Shown: one piece after another, positions 6,905-12,518 of the stretch
Layout of the letters: every line of letters begins with the position of its first letter
Numbering within the stretch: the first letter of the stretch is position 1
Program-made: the position numbers and the translations under genes
DNA from: Oscillospiraceae bacterium
GTDB taxonomy: Bacteria; Bacillota; Clostridia; Oscillospirales; Acutalibacteraceae
Direction: 5' to 3'
Length of the DNA stretch: 12,518 nt
Assembly: GCA_029012165.1 (NCBI GenBank)
Contig: JAQXLO010000090.1
Coordinates: 1 to 12,518, forward strand
The notes under the pieces: model-generated
What the model was told of the DNA's origin: nothing
The model's database searches: none
What the model saw: the letters and a program-made list of their open reading frames with translations, nothing else

Positions 6905-8548
6905 ATGAAAAGGTTCTTGACGGTTTTCCTGTGCATTGTGATGCTCGTTTCGATGTGTCCCGCAGTGCTTGCGGCAGACGAGGGAACGGTATACTATGTG
7001 GACAGCACGAACGGTAGCGATGACAACAGCGGACGCAGTGCGTCTGCGGCGTGGAAAACGCTGGAGAAAGTTGCGTCAAACGTCTATGCCGAGGGAGACA
7101 AGATCCTGCTCAAGGCAGGCTCGATTTTTGACGGATCCTTTACCGCAAAGGGAAGCGGCACAGCGCAAACGCCCATTACATTCGGCGCCTACGGCGATAC
7201 GCAAACCCTCGGCAAGCCGATTGTCCGCACGAATGCGGACGTTATCCTGTTCCGACTGCACAACGTCAGCGGCTGGCTCGTGGAGAACATCGAGTTCACC
7301 GCTCCCAACGGCAAGGGAATGTACATCACGGCGGACGGTGACGGCATGACCACCGACATCACCGTGCAGGACTGCGTGTTCCACGACATCTATTTCCAGA
7401 GATGTCCGACCTACAACGGCGGTCATTGCCCGATCATGCTCTCTTCCTCGGGCGCCACGGCAAGACTGCGCAACATCACGCTCAAGAACTGCAACATTTA
7501 CGACTGCGCCTACGGCGTGAATATGGGCGGCTTGACCCGGGAGTGGACGCCCGACCTGTTTGTCAGCCCCGAGGAATCGTACAATACCGGCTACGTTCTG
7601 GAGGGTCTTTCCCTGCACAACATTCTGTATGACGCCGTCATCATCACCTCGGTGTACGATATGGTCATCCGCAACTGCGCTTTAATCGACACCTGTCTGA
7701 ACGACGACTATTTCACGGCGCCCATGTGGTCGCACCACGCCAGCAATTATGTGATCGAGAACTGCGAGATCGGCGGTGCGAAAAACTACAAGGACGGTAT
7801 GGCGATCGACTTTGACGGCTGGACGACCGATGCGACGTACCAGTACATCTATTCCCACGACAACATCCGTTTCATCACCAACTGCATCTATGACAATTTT
7901 ACCAAAAACAGAAACTGCACCGTGCGTTACTGTCTGTCCGTCAACGACAACAAGAAAATCAACATCTTGGCACAGCTTTGCACGGCAGGCATCGAGTACA
8001 GAGAAAACGAAGAAGCGGCCTATATGGACAATTTCAAGTTCTATAACAACACCCTCATCAACGCTTCCAACATTCGGTGCTGTAACTTGAAAAATGCCTA
8101 CATTGCCAACAACATCTTCACCGGCGATCCGAAAGCCGTGGTGGAGATTCTCGGCAGGACGATCGACGCCGACGGCAACAAGGAGATCCGTGCGTTTGAC
8201 GGCGTGATGACCAACAACTGCTTCTGGGGCATGGGCGCTCCGTGGAACGCAGAAAACAGCTTTTTCTGCAACCCGGGCTTTGTGGGTACAGACGAAACGG
8301 ACAAAAACAGCTTCATGCTTTCCGCCGGATCCAAGCTGCTGGGAAAGGGCGTACAGGTCGAGGAGGATATGGGTGCGCAGGATCTCTACGGCAATGCTCT
8401 GACCGACACCCACAACATCGGCTGCTATGACGGCGACGGAGAGGACGGAAAAGCAGCCGTGGGAATCTTCGAGCGCATCGCCAAGCGACTTAGCTCTTGG
8501 CTCGGATGCATCGTTACTGCTTTCGTAAACATCAACAACATTCTGTGA
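6905..8548 (+). CDS. Secreted right-handed parallel beta-helix protein
   Basis: A 547-residue exported protein. Residues 1-23 are a signal peptide with an AVLA cleavage site before ADEG. The mature N-terminus, YYVDSTNGSDDNSG (from 30) followed by AWKTLEKV and GDKILLKAGSIFDGSF, is the usual opening of right-handed beta-helix proteins (pectate-lyase-like fold). Asparagine- and cysteine-rich coils follow (NVSGWLVENIEF, ITVQDCVFHDI, ITLKNCNIYDC, YVIENCEIGG, FKFYNNTLINA, AYIANNIFTG). Such proteins often bind or cleave polysaccharides, but I see no catalytic signature and assign no substrate. The C-terminus ends in an amphipathic stretch (FERIAKRLSSWLGC and on). The start is ATG 6905, not 6899: AAGGA at 6894-6898 is 6 bases upstream of the former and directly abuts the latter. 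It follows atpC after 22 bases with no terminator, so co-transcription with atp genes is likely. Confidence 0.85.
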   Translation: MKRFLTVFLCIVMLVSMCPAVLAADEGTVYYVDSTNGSDDNSGRSASAAWKTLEKVASNVYAEGDKILLKAGSIFDGSFTAKGSGTAQTPITFGAYGDTQTLGKPIVRTNADVILFRLHNVSGWLVENIEFTAPNGKGMYITADGDGMTTDITVQDCVFHDIYFQRCPTYNGGHCPIMLSSSGATARLRNITLKNCNIYDCAYGVNMGGLTREWTPDLFVSPEESYNTGYVLEGLSLHNILYDAVIITSVYDMVIRNCALIDTCLNDDYFTAPMWSHHASNYVIENCEIGGAKNYKDGMAIDFDGWTTDATYQYIYSHDNIRFITNCIYDNFTKNRNCTVRYCLSVNDNKKINILAQLCTAGIEYRENEEAAYMDNFKFYNNTLINASNIRCCNLKNAYIANNIFTGDPKAVVEILGRTIDADGNKEIRAFDGVMTNNCFWGMGAPWNAENSFFCNPGFVGTDETDKNSFMLSAGSKLLGKGVQVEEDMGAQDLYGNALTDTHNIGCYDGDGEDGKAAVGIFERIAKRLSSWLGCIVTAFVNINNIL

Positions 8549-8584
8549 CCCAGTCGTGCAAAACTGCACGGCAAACATAAAAAG

Positions 8585-8620
8585 AACGGGGCTGCGCAAA
8601 AAGGCGCAAACCCCGTTTTT
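8585..8620 (+). terminator. Intrinsic terminator between convergent units
   Basis: AACGGGG (8585-8591) pairs with CCCCGTT (8611-8617), and inside it TGCGC (8593-8597) pairs with GCGCA (8604-8608). The stem runs into a T run at 8616-8620. It ends the beta-helix transcript and probably the whole atp transcript. On the minus strand the same stem is followed by TTCTTTTTATG, so it may also stop the converging importer operon, whose last gene ends at 8648. Confidence 0.85.
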
Positions 8621-8647
8621 GTATTCGGGCAATGCCGCAATCCCGAT

Positions 8648-9421
8648 TCAGTTTCCGCACTCGATACTGATGCGGTTAAAAATCTGCAAAATGGATTCGG
8701 TGGTGGTCGTTTTCTTTTCCTCGCCGGAAACGTCCAGCACGATCTGCCCCTTGTCCAGCATCAAAAGGCGTGTGCCGTATTCGGCGGCGTAGCGCAGGTT
8801 GTGGGTGACCATCAGCGCCGTCAGCTCTTTTTCCCGGACGATGCGGTTGGTCAGCTCCATGATGGTTTCCGCCGTGCGGGGATCGAGCGCCGCCGTGTGT
8901 TCATCGAGAATCAGCACATCCAGCGGCGTGAGCGTCGCCATCAGCAGGGCGACAGCCTGCCGCTGACCGCCGGAAAGTGCACCCATGCGCACGTGCATTT
9001 TGTCCTCCAAGCCCAGCCCCAATGATGCCAGCTGTTCTCTGTAGAACGGCTGGCGTTTTTTGTTGACACCGGCGCTGAGCCCGAAACGCTTGCCCTTGTT
9101 GTCGGCAAGGGAGAGGTTTTCAAACACGGTCAGGGACGGGCAGGTGCCCAAAGCCGGATCCTGATAGACACGGCCGATGGTGCGGTACCGCTCATAATCC
9201 TTTTGACGGTTGACGACCTTGCCGCCGATGTGCACTTCGCCGGAAGTCGGCGCAACACTGCCGCACAGGATATTCAGAAGCGTGGTTTTGCCGCTGCCGT
9301 TGCTCCCGACTACGGAGACAAATTCCCCTTTCTGCACAGACAGGGAAAAGTCCGAAAAAACGGTGGTTTCCGTGACGGTGCCGGGGTTAAAGACCTTCGT
9401 GATGTTGCATAGCTCAAGCAC
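8648..9421 (-). CDS. ABC importer ATPase, TrpZ-like
   Basis: The cytoplasmic ATPase that powers the importer; 257 residues. It has the P-loop GSNGSGKTT (39-47), Q-loop glutamine in VYQDPALG (Q87), signature LSGGQRQA (149-156), Walker B LILDEHTAALDP (D173, E174) and switch histidine in VTHN (H207). The signature and D-loop are intact, so it should be active. The start overlaps the 3' end of the permease gene by 8 bases, indicating translational coupling. The subfamily, paired with a BPD_transp_2-type permease and an ABC_sub_bind-type lipoprotein, matches TrpXYZ of Bacillota. The tryptophan assignment rests mainly on the leader upstream of the operon; without it, this would be called an uncharacterised ABC importer ATPase. 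Confidence 0.92.
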   Translation of the reverse strand: MLELCNITKVFNPGTVTETTVFSDFSLSVQKGEFVSVVGSNGSGKTTLLNILCGSVAPTSGEVHIGGKVVNRQKDYERYRTIGRVYQDPALGTCPSLTVFENLSLADNKGKRFGLSAGVNKKRQPFYREQLASLGLGLEDKMHVRMGALSGGQRQAVALLMATLTPLDVLILDEHTAALDPRTAETIMELTNRIVREKELTALMVTHNLRYAAEYGTRLLMLDKGQIVLDVSGEEKKTTTTESILQIFNRISIECGN

Positions 9422-10286
9422 GGCTCTTTTCCCCCTTTCGCAGATTGCCCGCCAGCAAAATAAGCAGGAACAGCACCGCTGTAATCAGTTTCAGGAAGTT
9501 TGCGGGCAAGCCGAGACTGATGGCGCACTGGATGCAGATCTTGTACAGAATGCTGCCCACCGCCGCCGCAGTGGTGCCCTTAACAAAGCCCAGCTTTTTA
9601 AACAGGGTGGAGCCGATGATGACGGTGGCAAGACCGAACACAACCTGCCCCGTGCCCATGGTGGCGGAGAAGGAACGCTGTTCGTGGCAGACCACACAGC
9701 CTGCCAGGGCAACAAGGGCGTTGGAAAGGACGAGACCGAGGATCTTAACACTGCCCATGTCCTTGGCCAAAGAGGTGACGAGGGTGCTGTTGTCGCCGAC
9801 GGCACGCAGAAGCAGACCGTTTTTGGTGCGAAAATAGGCGTCCAGAATCAGCTTGCACAAAAGCGCCAGCACAAAAGAAACGATCAGCTTGCGGTACAGC
9901 AGGGAGATGCCGCTCAAAAACGGCAGATTGAAGATGGTGTCCACCTTGCGCTCCACGGTCAAATTGGAGCCGGCGATCTGCAAGTTGACGGAGAACAGCG
10001 CCGTCATGGTGATGATGCCCGCCAGCAGGTCACGCACATGACCACGCACATGAATCAGCCCCGTGACCAGTCCCGCCAGCGCACCGACGGCAAGGGCAAT
10101 GGGGAGGGTGAGGTAGGGGTGCACGCCACGGGTCAAAAGCACGGCGGTGACGGCGGCGCCCAAAGGGAAACTTCCGTCCACGGTCAGATCGGGGAAGTCG
10201 AGGATTTTGTAGGTGATGAACACCCCGTAGGACAGCAGGGCATAGATAAAGCCTTGGGTCAGGGTGCTGATGATGAGGTCTGTCAT
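9414..10286 (-). CDS. ABC importer permease, TrpY-like
   Basis: The membrane channel of the importer; 290 residues, starting at ATG 10286-10284 behind AAAGGAG. The protein is hydrophobic with about eight or nine membrane segments, for example LIISTLTQGFIYALLSYGVFI at the N-terminus, LTLPIALAVGALAGLVTGLI, and ITAVLFLLILLAG near the end. The early ITYKILDFPDLTVDGSFPLGAA is characteristic of the branched-chain/TrpY group of permeases (BPD_transp_2 family). GLLLRAVGDN in the middle resembles the coupling loop that contacts the ATPase. It starts 10 bases after the lipoprotein gene and overlaps the ATPase gene by 8 bases, so the three are a tight operon. Confidence 0.9.
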   Translation of the reverse strand: MTDLIISTLTQGFIYALLSYGVFITYKILDFPDLTVDGSFPLGAAVTAVLLTRGVHPYLTLPIALAVGALAGLVTGLIHVRGHVRDLLAGIITMTALFSVNLQIAGSNLTVERKVDTIFNLPFLSGISLLYRKLIVSFVLALLCKLILDAYFRTKNGLLLRAVGDNSTLVTSLAKDMGSVKILGLVLSNALVALAGCVVCHEQRSFSATMGTGQVVFGLATVIIGSTLFKKLGFVKGTTAAAVGSILYKICIQCAISLGLPANFLKLITAVLFLLILLAGNLRKGEKSRA

Positions 10287-10296
10287 AGGCGCTCCT

Positions 10297-11262
10297 TTAT
10301 GCGGCTGCATCCTGCATGGTGGAAGCGATGCTGTCGGGAACGGTGATCTGCATCTGTGCGAGGGCGGCAGAGTTGGTGTAGTAGGCATACTCGGAGATGG
10401 TCTTGTACTCCATCTCGGACGCCTTTGCTTCGCCCCGCAGGATCTTTGCCGCCATGGCGCCGGTGTCCTTGCCCAGCAGGAAGTAGTCGATGCCGGCGCA
10501 GGCAACACAGCCCAGCTTGACCTGTTCGACTTCACTGCCGTAGACGGGAATGCCGGCTTCGTTGGTCTTTTCGAGGATGGACGGGAGAACGCCGACCACG
10601 TTGTTGTCGGTGAGGTTGGAGAAGCAGTCCACGCCCTTGCGGATGAGGGTATCGGCACCTTGGGTGACCTCGGACTGGGCGGTGACGCCCAGCGCTTCGA
10701 CGGTGAAGCCGTAGGCAGGCGCCTTTTCCTCATATTCAGCGATGGCGGAAACGGAGTTCGGCTCGCTGGTGGTGTAGAGGATGCCGATGGTCTTGGCGTC
10801 CGGCTGCAGGGCACGGATCAGCTCCAGCTGGGCGTCCACAGGCAGCTTGTCGGAGGTGCCGGTGATGTTGCCGCTGTCCAGGTGCGCCTGTACGGGATCG
10901 GTGATGGCGGTGAAAACAACGGGGATGTCCTTGTCCTCTGCGGCGGCGTAGCAGGCCGTGGCGGCAGGGGTGGCGATGGCGCACATGAGTGCGACATTTT
11001 TGGACGAGAAGTTCTGGGCGATCTGGGTTGCGATGTTGTCATCGAACCCGGCGTTCTGGTAGTCGTAGGTGTAGTCGGTGCCTTCCACAAGACCGGCTTC
11101 GGCGAGACCTGCCAGGAAGCCCTCTCGGCAGTTGTCCAGCGAGGCGTGTTCGCCGTACTGGCTGATGCCGATGACGGGGACGGATTTGCCGCTCTCGGCG
11201 CCGCAGGCGGCGAAGGAGCAGACGAATACGAGTGCGAGAATGAGACAGAGTGCTTTTTTCAT
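10297..11262 (-). CDS. ABC importer substrate-binding lipoprotein, TrpX-like
   Basis: The extracellular receptor of the importer; 321 residues. The N-terminus is a lipoprotein signal peptide ending in FAAC, with C20 as the lipidated cysteine (the usual leucine at -3 is phenylalanine). The mature protein reads VPVIGISQYGEHASLDNCREGF, then ALMCAIATPAATACYAAAEDKDIPVVFTAITDPV and IGILYTTSEPNS. This is the pattern of the ABC_sub_bind (PF04392-like) family that includes TrpX. The start is ATG 11262-11260, 8 bases after AAAGGAG, and directly follows the T-box terminator. Specificity cannot be read from the protein alone. The Trp T-box upstream makes tryptophan, or a close relative such as a precursor, the most likely ligand. 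Confidence 0.9.
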   Translation of the reverse strand: MKKALCLILALVFVCSFAACGAESGKSVPVIGISQYGEHASLDNCREGFLAGLAEAGLVEGTDYTYDYQNAGFDDNIATQIAQNFSSKNVALMCAIATPAATACYAAAEDKDIPVVFTAITDPVQAHLDSGNITGTSDKLPVDAQLELIRALQPDAKTIGILYTTSEPNSVSAIAEYEEKAPAYGFTVEALGVTAQSEVTQGADTLIRKGVDCFSNLTDNNVVGVLPSILEKTNEAGIPVYGSEVEQVKLGCVACAGIDYFLLGKDTGAMAAKILRGEAKASEMEYKTISEYAYYTNSAALAQMQITVPDSIASTMQDAAA

Positions 11263-11280
11263 GACGATTTCTCCTTTGTA

Positions 11281-11320
11281 AAAAAATAAAGTCCTATCCC
11301 ATGGAAACATGGGACAGGAC
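11281..11320 (-). terminator. T-box regulated intrinsic terminator
   Basis: On the minus strand a 13-base-pair stem, GTCCTGTCCCATG with CATGGGATAGGAC (one G-U pair, loop TTTC), occupies 11320-11291. It is followed by TTTATTTTTTT. Its 5' arm contains the CCTG and CCC that can instead pair with CAGG and GGG of the T-box, so terminator and antiterminator exclude each other. It lies 18 bases before the lipoprotein start codon. Confidence 0.92.
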
Positions 11321-11365
11321 TGTCAATGACCTGCGGTGCCACCCAAATTGATGCAAACTGCATCC

Positions 11366-11456
11366 GCTTTTGCACGTACATTCATACGTTCCGCCCGGAT
11401 AACGGGTGCGGGTACCCGTCGGCTGCTACTGATGCTTTTGCACGTTCGTGCCGCCC
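11366..11456 (-). repeat. Two similar hairpin modules in the T-box leader
   Basis: Two segments of the leader share an outline on the minus strand: GGGCGG, then ACG, a short insert, then ACGTGCAAAAGC. The copies are at 11456-11434 and 11396-11366; the second has a longer middle, which can fold as ACGTA with TACGT. They flank the stem III-like hairpin (11402-11419). They may be an internal duplication, or two stems converging on similar sequence. Confidence 0.5.
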
Positions 11457-11543
11457 TCAAAAGTCCATTCGCCCGAAATTCCGCTGCGGCGATCTCACCA
11501 TCCGCCGCTCTCTGGGTGCATCCTTAGGGGTTACTCCTCTTTC

Positions 11544-12239
11544 TCAAAGGTTTGATGATTCGGATTTGTCCTCATTATATGCTTCGCCTTGCAGTTTGTC
11601 AAGCGTTTTTTGGAAAGAAATCCATGGCGGTGTCTGCGGCGGCAGTGCGGCAAAACGGATGCGCTCGCCGCTCTGCGGGTGCAAAAACTCCAGCGCAAAC
11701 GACCACAGGGCGATCTCATGTGCCCGAAGCGGCTGCGCACCGTATTTTTTGTCTCCCATCAGCGGGAAGCCGTGGGCGGAAAACTGGGCACGAATCTGGT
11801 GCGTGCGTCCTGTTTCGAGGGTTATGTGCACCAGAGACAGCCCGTTTGCGGTGTCGAGCGTGCGATAGTGCAAAACGGCTTTTTGCACATCCTTGCCCGG
11901 TGCGGCGGCAACGTAGGTCTTGCGCTCTTGCTTGTTGCGAAAAAGCAGATCGCAAAAACTGCCGTTTCCCGGTTCGCCGTGGACAACGGCAAGGTATTCC
12001 TTTTGAAATGTATGCGCCCGAATCTGCGCAGACAGGATCTGTGCCGCCATGCGGGAACGTGCCAGTACCATCACGCCGCCCACGACCCTGTCCAACCGAT
12101 GGACGGTGCGCACACAGCCCGACGCTTCGCCCAGTGCTTGCCGCACAAGGGACGGCATACCGCCCGGGATGTCGGTGGACTCGACGCCGTAGGGCTTGAG
12201 CACGGCGACGATGCGGTTGTCTTTGTAGAGAATGTCCAT
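11544..12239 (-). CDS. RluA-family RNA pseudouridine synthase
   Basis: Converts selected uridines of ribosomal or transfer RNA to pseudouridine; 231 residues. The catalytic aspartate is in TVHRLDRVVGG (D50), where most family members read HRLDxxTSG; the VVGG form occurs in a clostridial branch. LYKDNRIVAVLKPYGV at the N-terminus and LETGRTHQIRAQFSAHGFPLMGDKKYG further on are strongly typical. There is no N-terminal S4 domain, so it is a short, single-domain form. The start is ATG 12239-12237, behind AGGAAGGAAG; longer in-frame readings lack such a site. The C-terminal tail (about the last 18 residues, LDKLQGEAYNEDKSESSNL) is not conserved and is encoded by the promoter and start region of the next operon. 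The exact target RNA position is unknown. Confidence 0.92.
   Translation of the reverse strand: MDILYKDNRIVAVLKPYGVESTDIPGGMPSLVRQALGEASGCVRTVHRLDRVVGGVMVLARSRMAAQILSAQIRAHTFQKEYLAVVHGEPGNGSFCDLLFRNKQERKTYVAAAPGKDVQKAVLHYRTLDTANGLSLVHITLETGRTHQIRAQFSAHGFPLMGDKKYGAQPLRAHEIALWSFALEFLHPQSGERIRFAALPPQTPPWISFQKTLDKLQGEAYNEDKSESSNL
11574..11602 (-). promoter_or_regulatory. Consensus promoter of the importer operon
   Basis: On the minus strand, TTGACA (11602-11597) and TATAAT (11579-11574) are separated by exactly 17 bases, a perfect vegetative sigma-factor promoter. It lies wholly inside the last codons of the pseudouridine synthase gene, and transcription should start near 11567, also inside that gene. 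A maximal-strength promoter is common where control is by premature termination, as here with the T-box. Confidence 0.9.
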
Positions 12240-12261
12240 GGCGCACTTCCTTCCTGAAGTA

Positions 12262-12290
12262 TTGAATTTGGGTGCGGGATATGCTACAAT
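12262..12290 (+). promoter_or_regulatory. Promoter of the histidine phosphatase gene
   Basis: TTGAAT at 12262-12267 and TACAAT at 12285-12290 are spaced by 17 bases, with TG at 12282-12283 giving an extended -10. The predicted start of transcription is about 25 bases before the gene at 12322. The 82-base gap also must carry the divergent promoter of the pseudouridine synthase gene, for which I found no clear hexamers. Confidence 0.65.
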
Positions 12291-12321
12291 CGGCGTATAC
12301 TGCAAAGAGAGGTTACGGCTT

Positions 12322-12518
12322 ATGGGAAAAGGAAACATACTACTGGAGTTGTATTTGGTGCGGCATGGGGAGTCTATGTCCAACATCGGTGCGCAGGAAG
12401 TCTTGCCGCCTGAACGGCAGGGAGACCCTTCTCTGTCGCCCAAGGGGATTCGTCAGGTGCAGCTTTTGGGGGAGTATCTGTCGGATCTGCCGTTTGACCA
12501 TATTCTGGCGAGCGGACT
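12322..12518 (+). CDS. Histidine phosphatase (phosphoglycerate-mutase-like), partial
   Basis: The first 65 codons of a gene that continues past the right edge. It starts at ATG 12322 with an AGAGAGG site about 9 bases upstream. LELYLVRHGESMSNIG contains the RHG motif whose histidine is phosphorylated during catalysis. DPSLSPKGIRQVQLLGEYLSDLPFDHILASG matches the next conserved block, where LSxxGxxQAxxL precedes a second strand ending in xxSxL. The family covers phosphoglycerate mutases, cobalamin-pathway and broad-specificity sugar phosphatases. The visible part cannot separate these, and the second catalytic histidine lies outside the window. Confidence 0.88.
   Translation, partial: MGKGNILLELYLVRHGESMSNIGAQEVLPPERQGDPSLSPKGIRQVQLLGEYLSDLPFDHILASG

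Larger units (their letters stand above)
11281..11567 (-). ncRNA. T-box riboswitch, tRNA-Trp specific
   Basis: The leader lies between the promoter and the importer genes. The T-box is GGGTGGCACCGCAGG at 11344-11330. Stem I shows the expected GAGGAGTAA (5' side of the specifier loop) and CCAGAGAGCGGCGG with GGTGAGA (AG-bulge region), then GAA-TGG-A at 11470-11464, giving UGG (11467-11465) as specifier, the tryptophan codon. A hairpin with ACGGGT and ACCCGT arms followed by TATCC resembles stem III. The bulge UGGC (11341-11338) can pair with GCCA, as expected for tRNA-Trp, whose discriminator is G73 in bacteria. CAGG and GGG of the T-box pair with CCTG (11318-11315) and CCC (11313-11311) to form the antiterminator. 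Uncharged tRNA-Trp should turn the importer on. The 5' end is estimated from the promoter. Confidence 0.92.

Noticed and set aside
8553..8572. Short hairpin GTCGTGCA / TGCACGGC just after the beta-helix gene
   Set aside because: It is only 8 base pairs with a wobble, has no T run, and lies next to the much stronger terminator at 8585-8620; too little to call a separate element.
9210..11289. Two long plus-strand open frames (378 and 341 codons) opposite the importer genes
   Set aside because: They mirror the codons of three clear minus-strand ABC transporter genes and give compositionally biased proteins (glycine- and aspartate-rich) with no recognisable domain.

Overview
The window is chromosomal DNA from a low-copy, moderately GC-rich member of the Bacillota, most likely a gut or rumen Clostridia of the Oscillospirales type. 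This rests on four things seen in the sequence: strong AGGAGG-type ribosome sites, a T-box riboswitch, a secreted cohesin-like protein, and a clostridial-style F-type ATP synthase operon. The taxonomic call is inference.

Layout. (1) 1-304, minus strand: the 5' part of a secreted cohesin-domain protein, cut by the window edge. (2) 305-511: a divergent intergenic region with an extended -10 promoter (449-476) reading into the ATP synthase operon. (3) 512-6882, plus strand: a small membrane protein in the atpI position, then atpB, atpE, atpF, a severely shortened atpH, atpA, atpG, atpD and atpC, with short gaps or ATGA overlaps throughout. (4) 6905-8548, plus strand: a secreted right-handed beta-helix protein that follows atpC after 22 bp with no terminator between, so it probably shares the atp transcript. 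A hairpin terminator at 8585-8620 ends this unit and also faces the convergent operon. (5) 8648-11262, minus strand: a three-gene ABC importer (lipoprotein, permease, ATPase) of the TrpXYZ type. It is preceded by a full T-box leader with a UGG (Trp) specifier, a UGGC acceptor-end bulge and an intrinsic terminator. (6) 11544-12239, minus strand: an RluA-family pseudouridine synthase whose last codons contain the consensus promoter of the importer. (7) 12322 to the end, plus strand: the start of a histidine phosphatase, with its own promoter at 12262-12290.

How the parts work together. The atp operon encodes a complete rotor (c, gamma, epsilon), catalytic head (alpha, beta) and stator (a, b), except that delta is reduced to its C-terminal domain. 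That domain is the part that binds subunit b; the N-terminal helical bundle that normally holds the tip of alpha is absent. Subunit a carries an extra two-helix N-terminal region, and the c subunit has two adjacent methionines in the helix that is normally glycine-rich. Together these suggest an ATP synthase with a remodelled stator and rotor, which is the most unusual feature of the window. The importer region is a textbook case of amino-acid import controlled by uncharged tRNA: the leader reads tRNA-Trp and the operon encodes a putative tryptophan uptake system.
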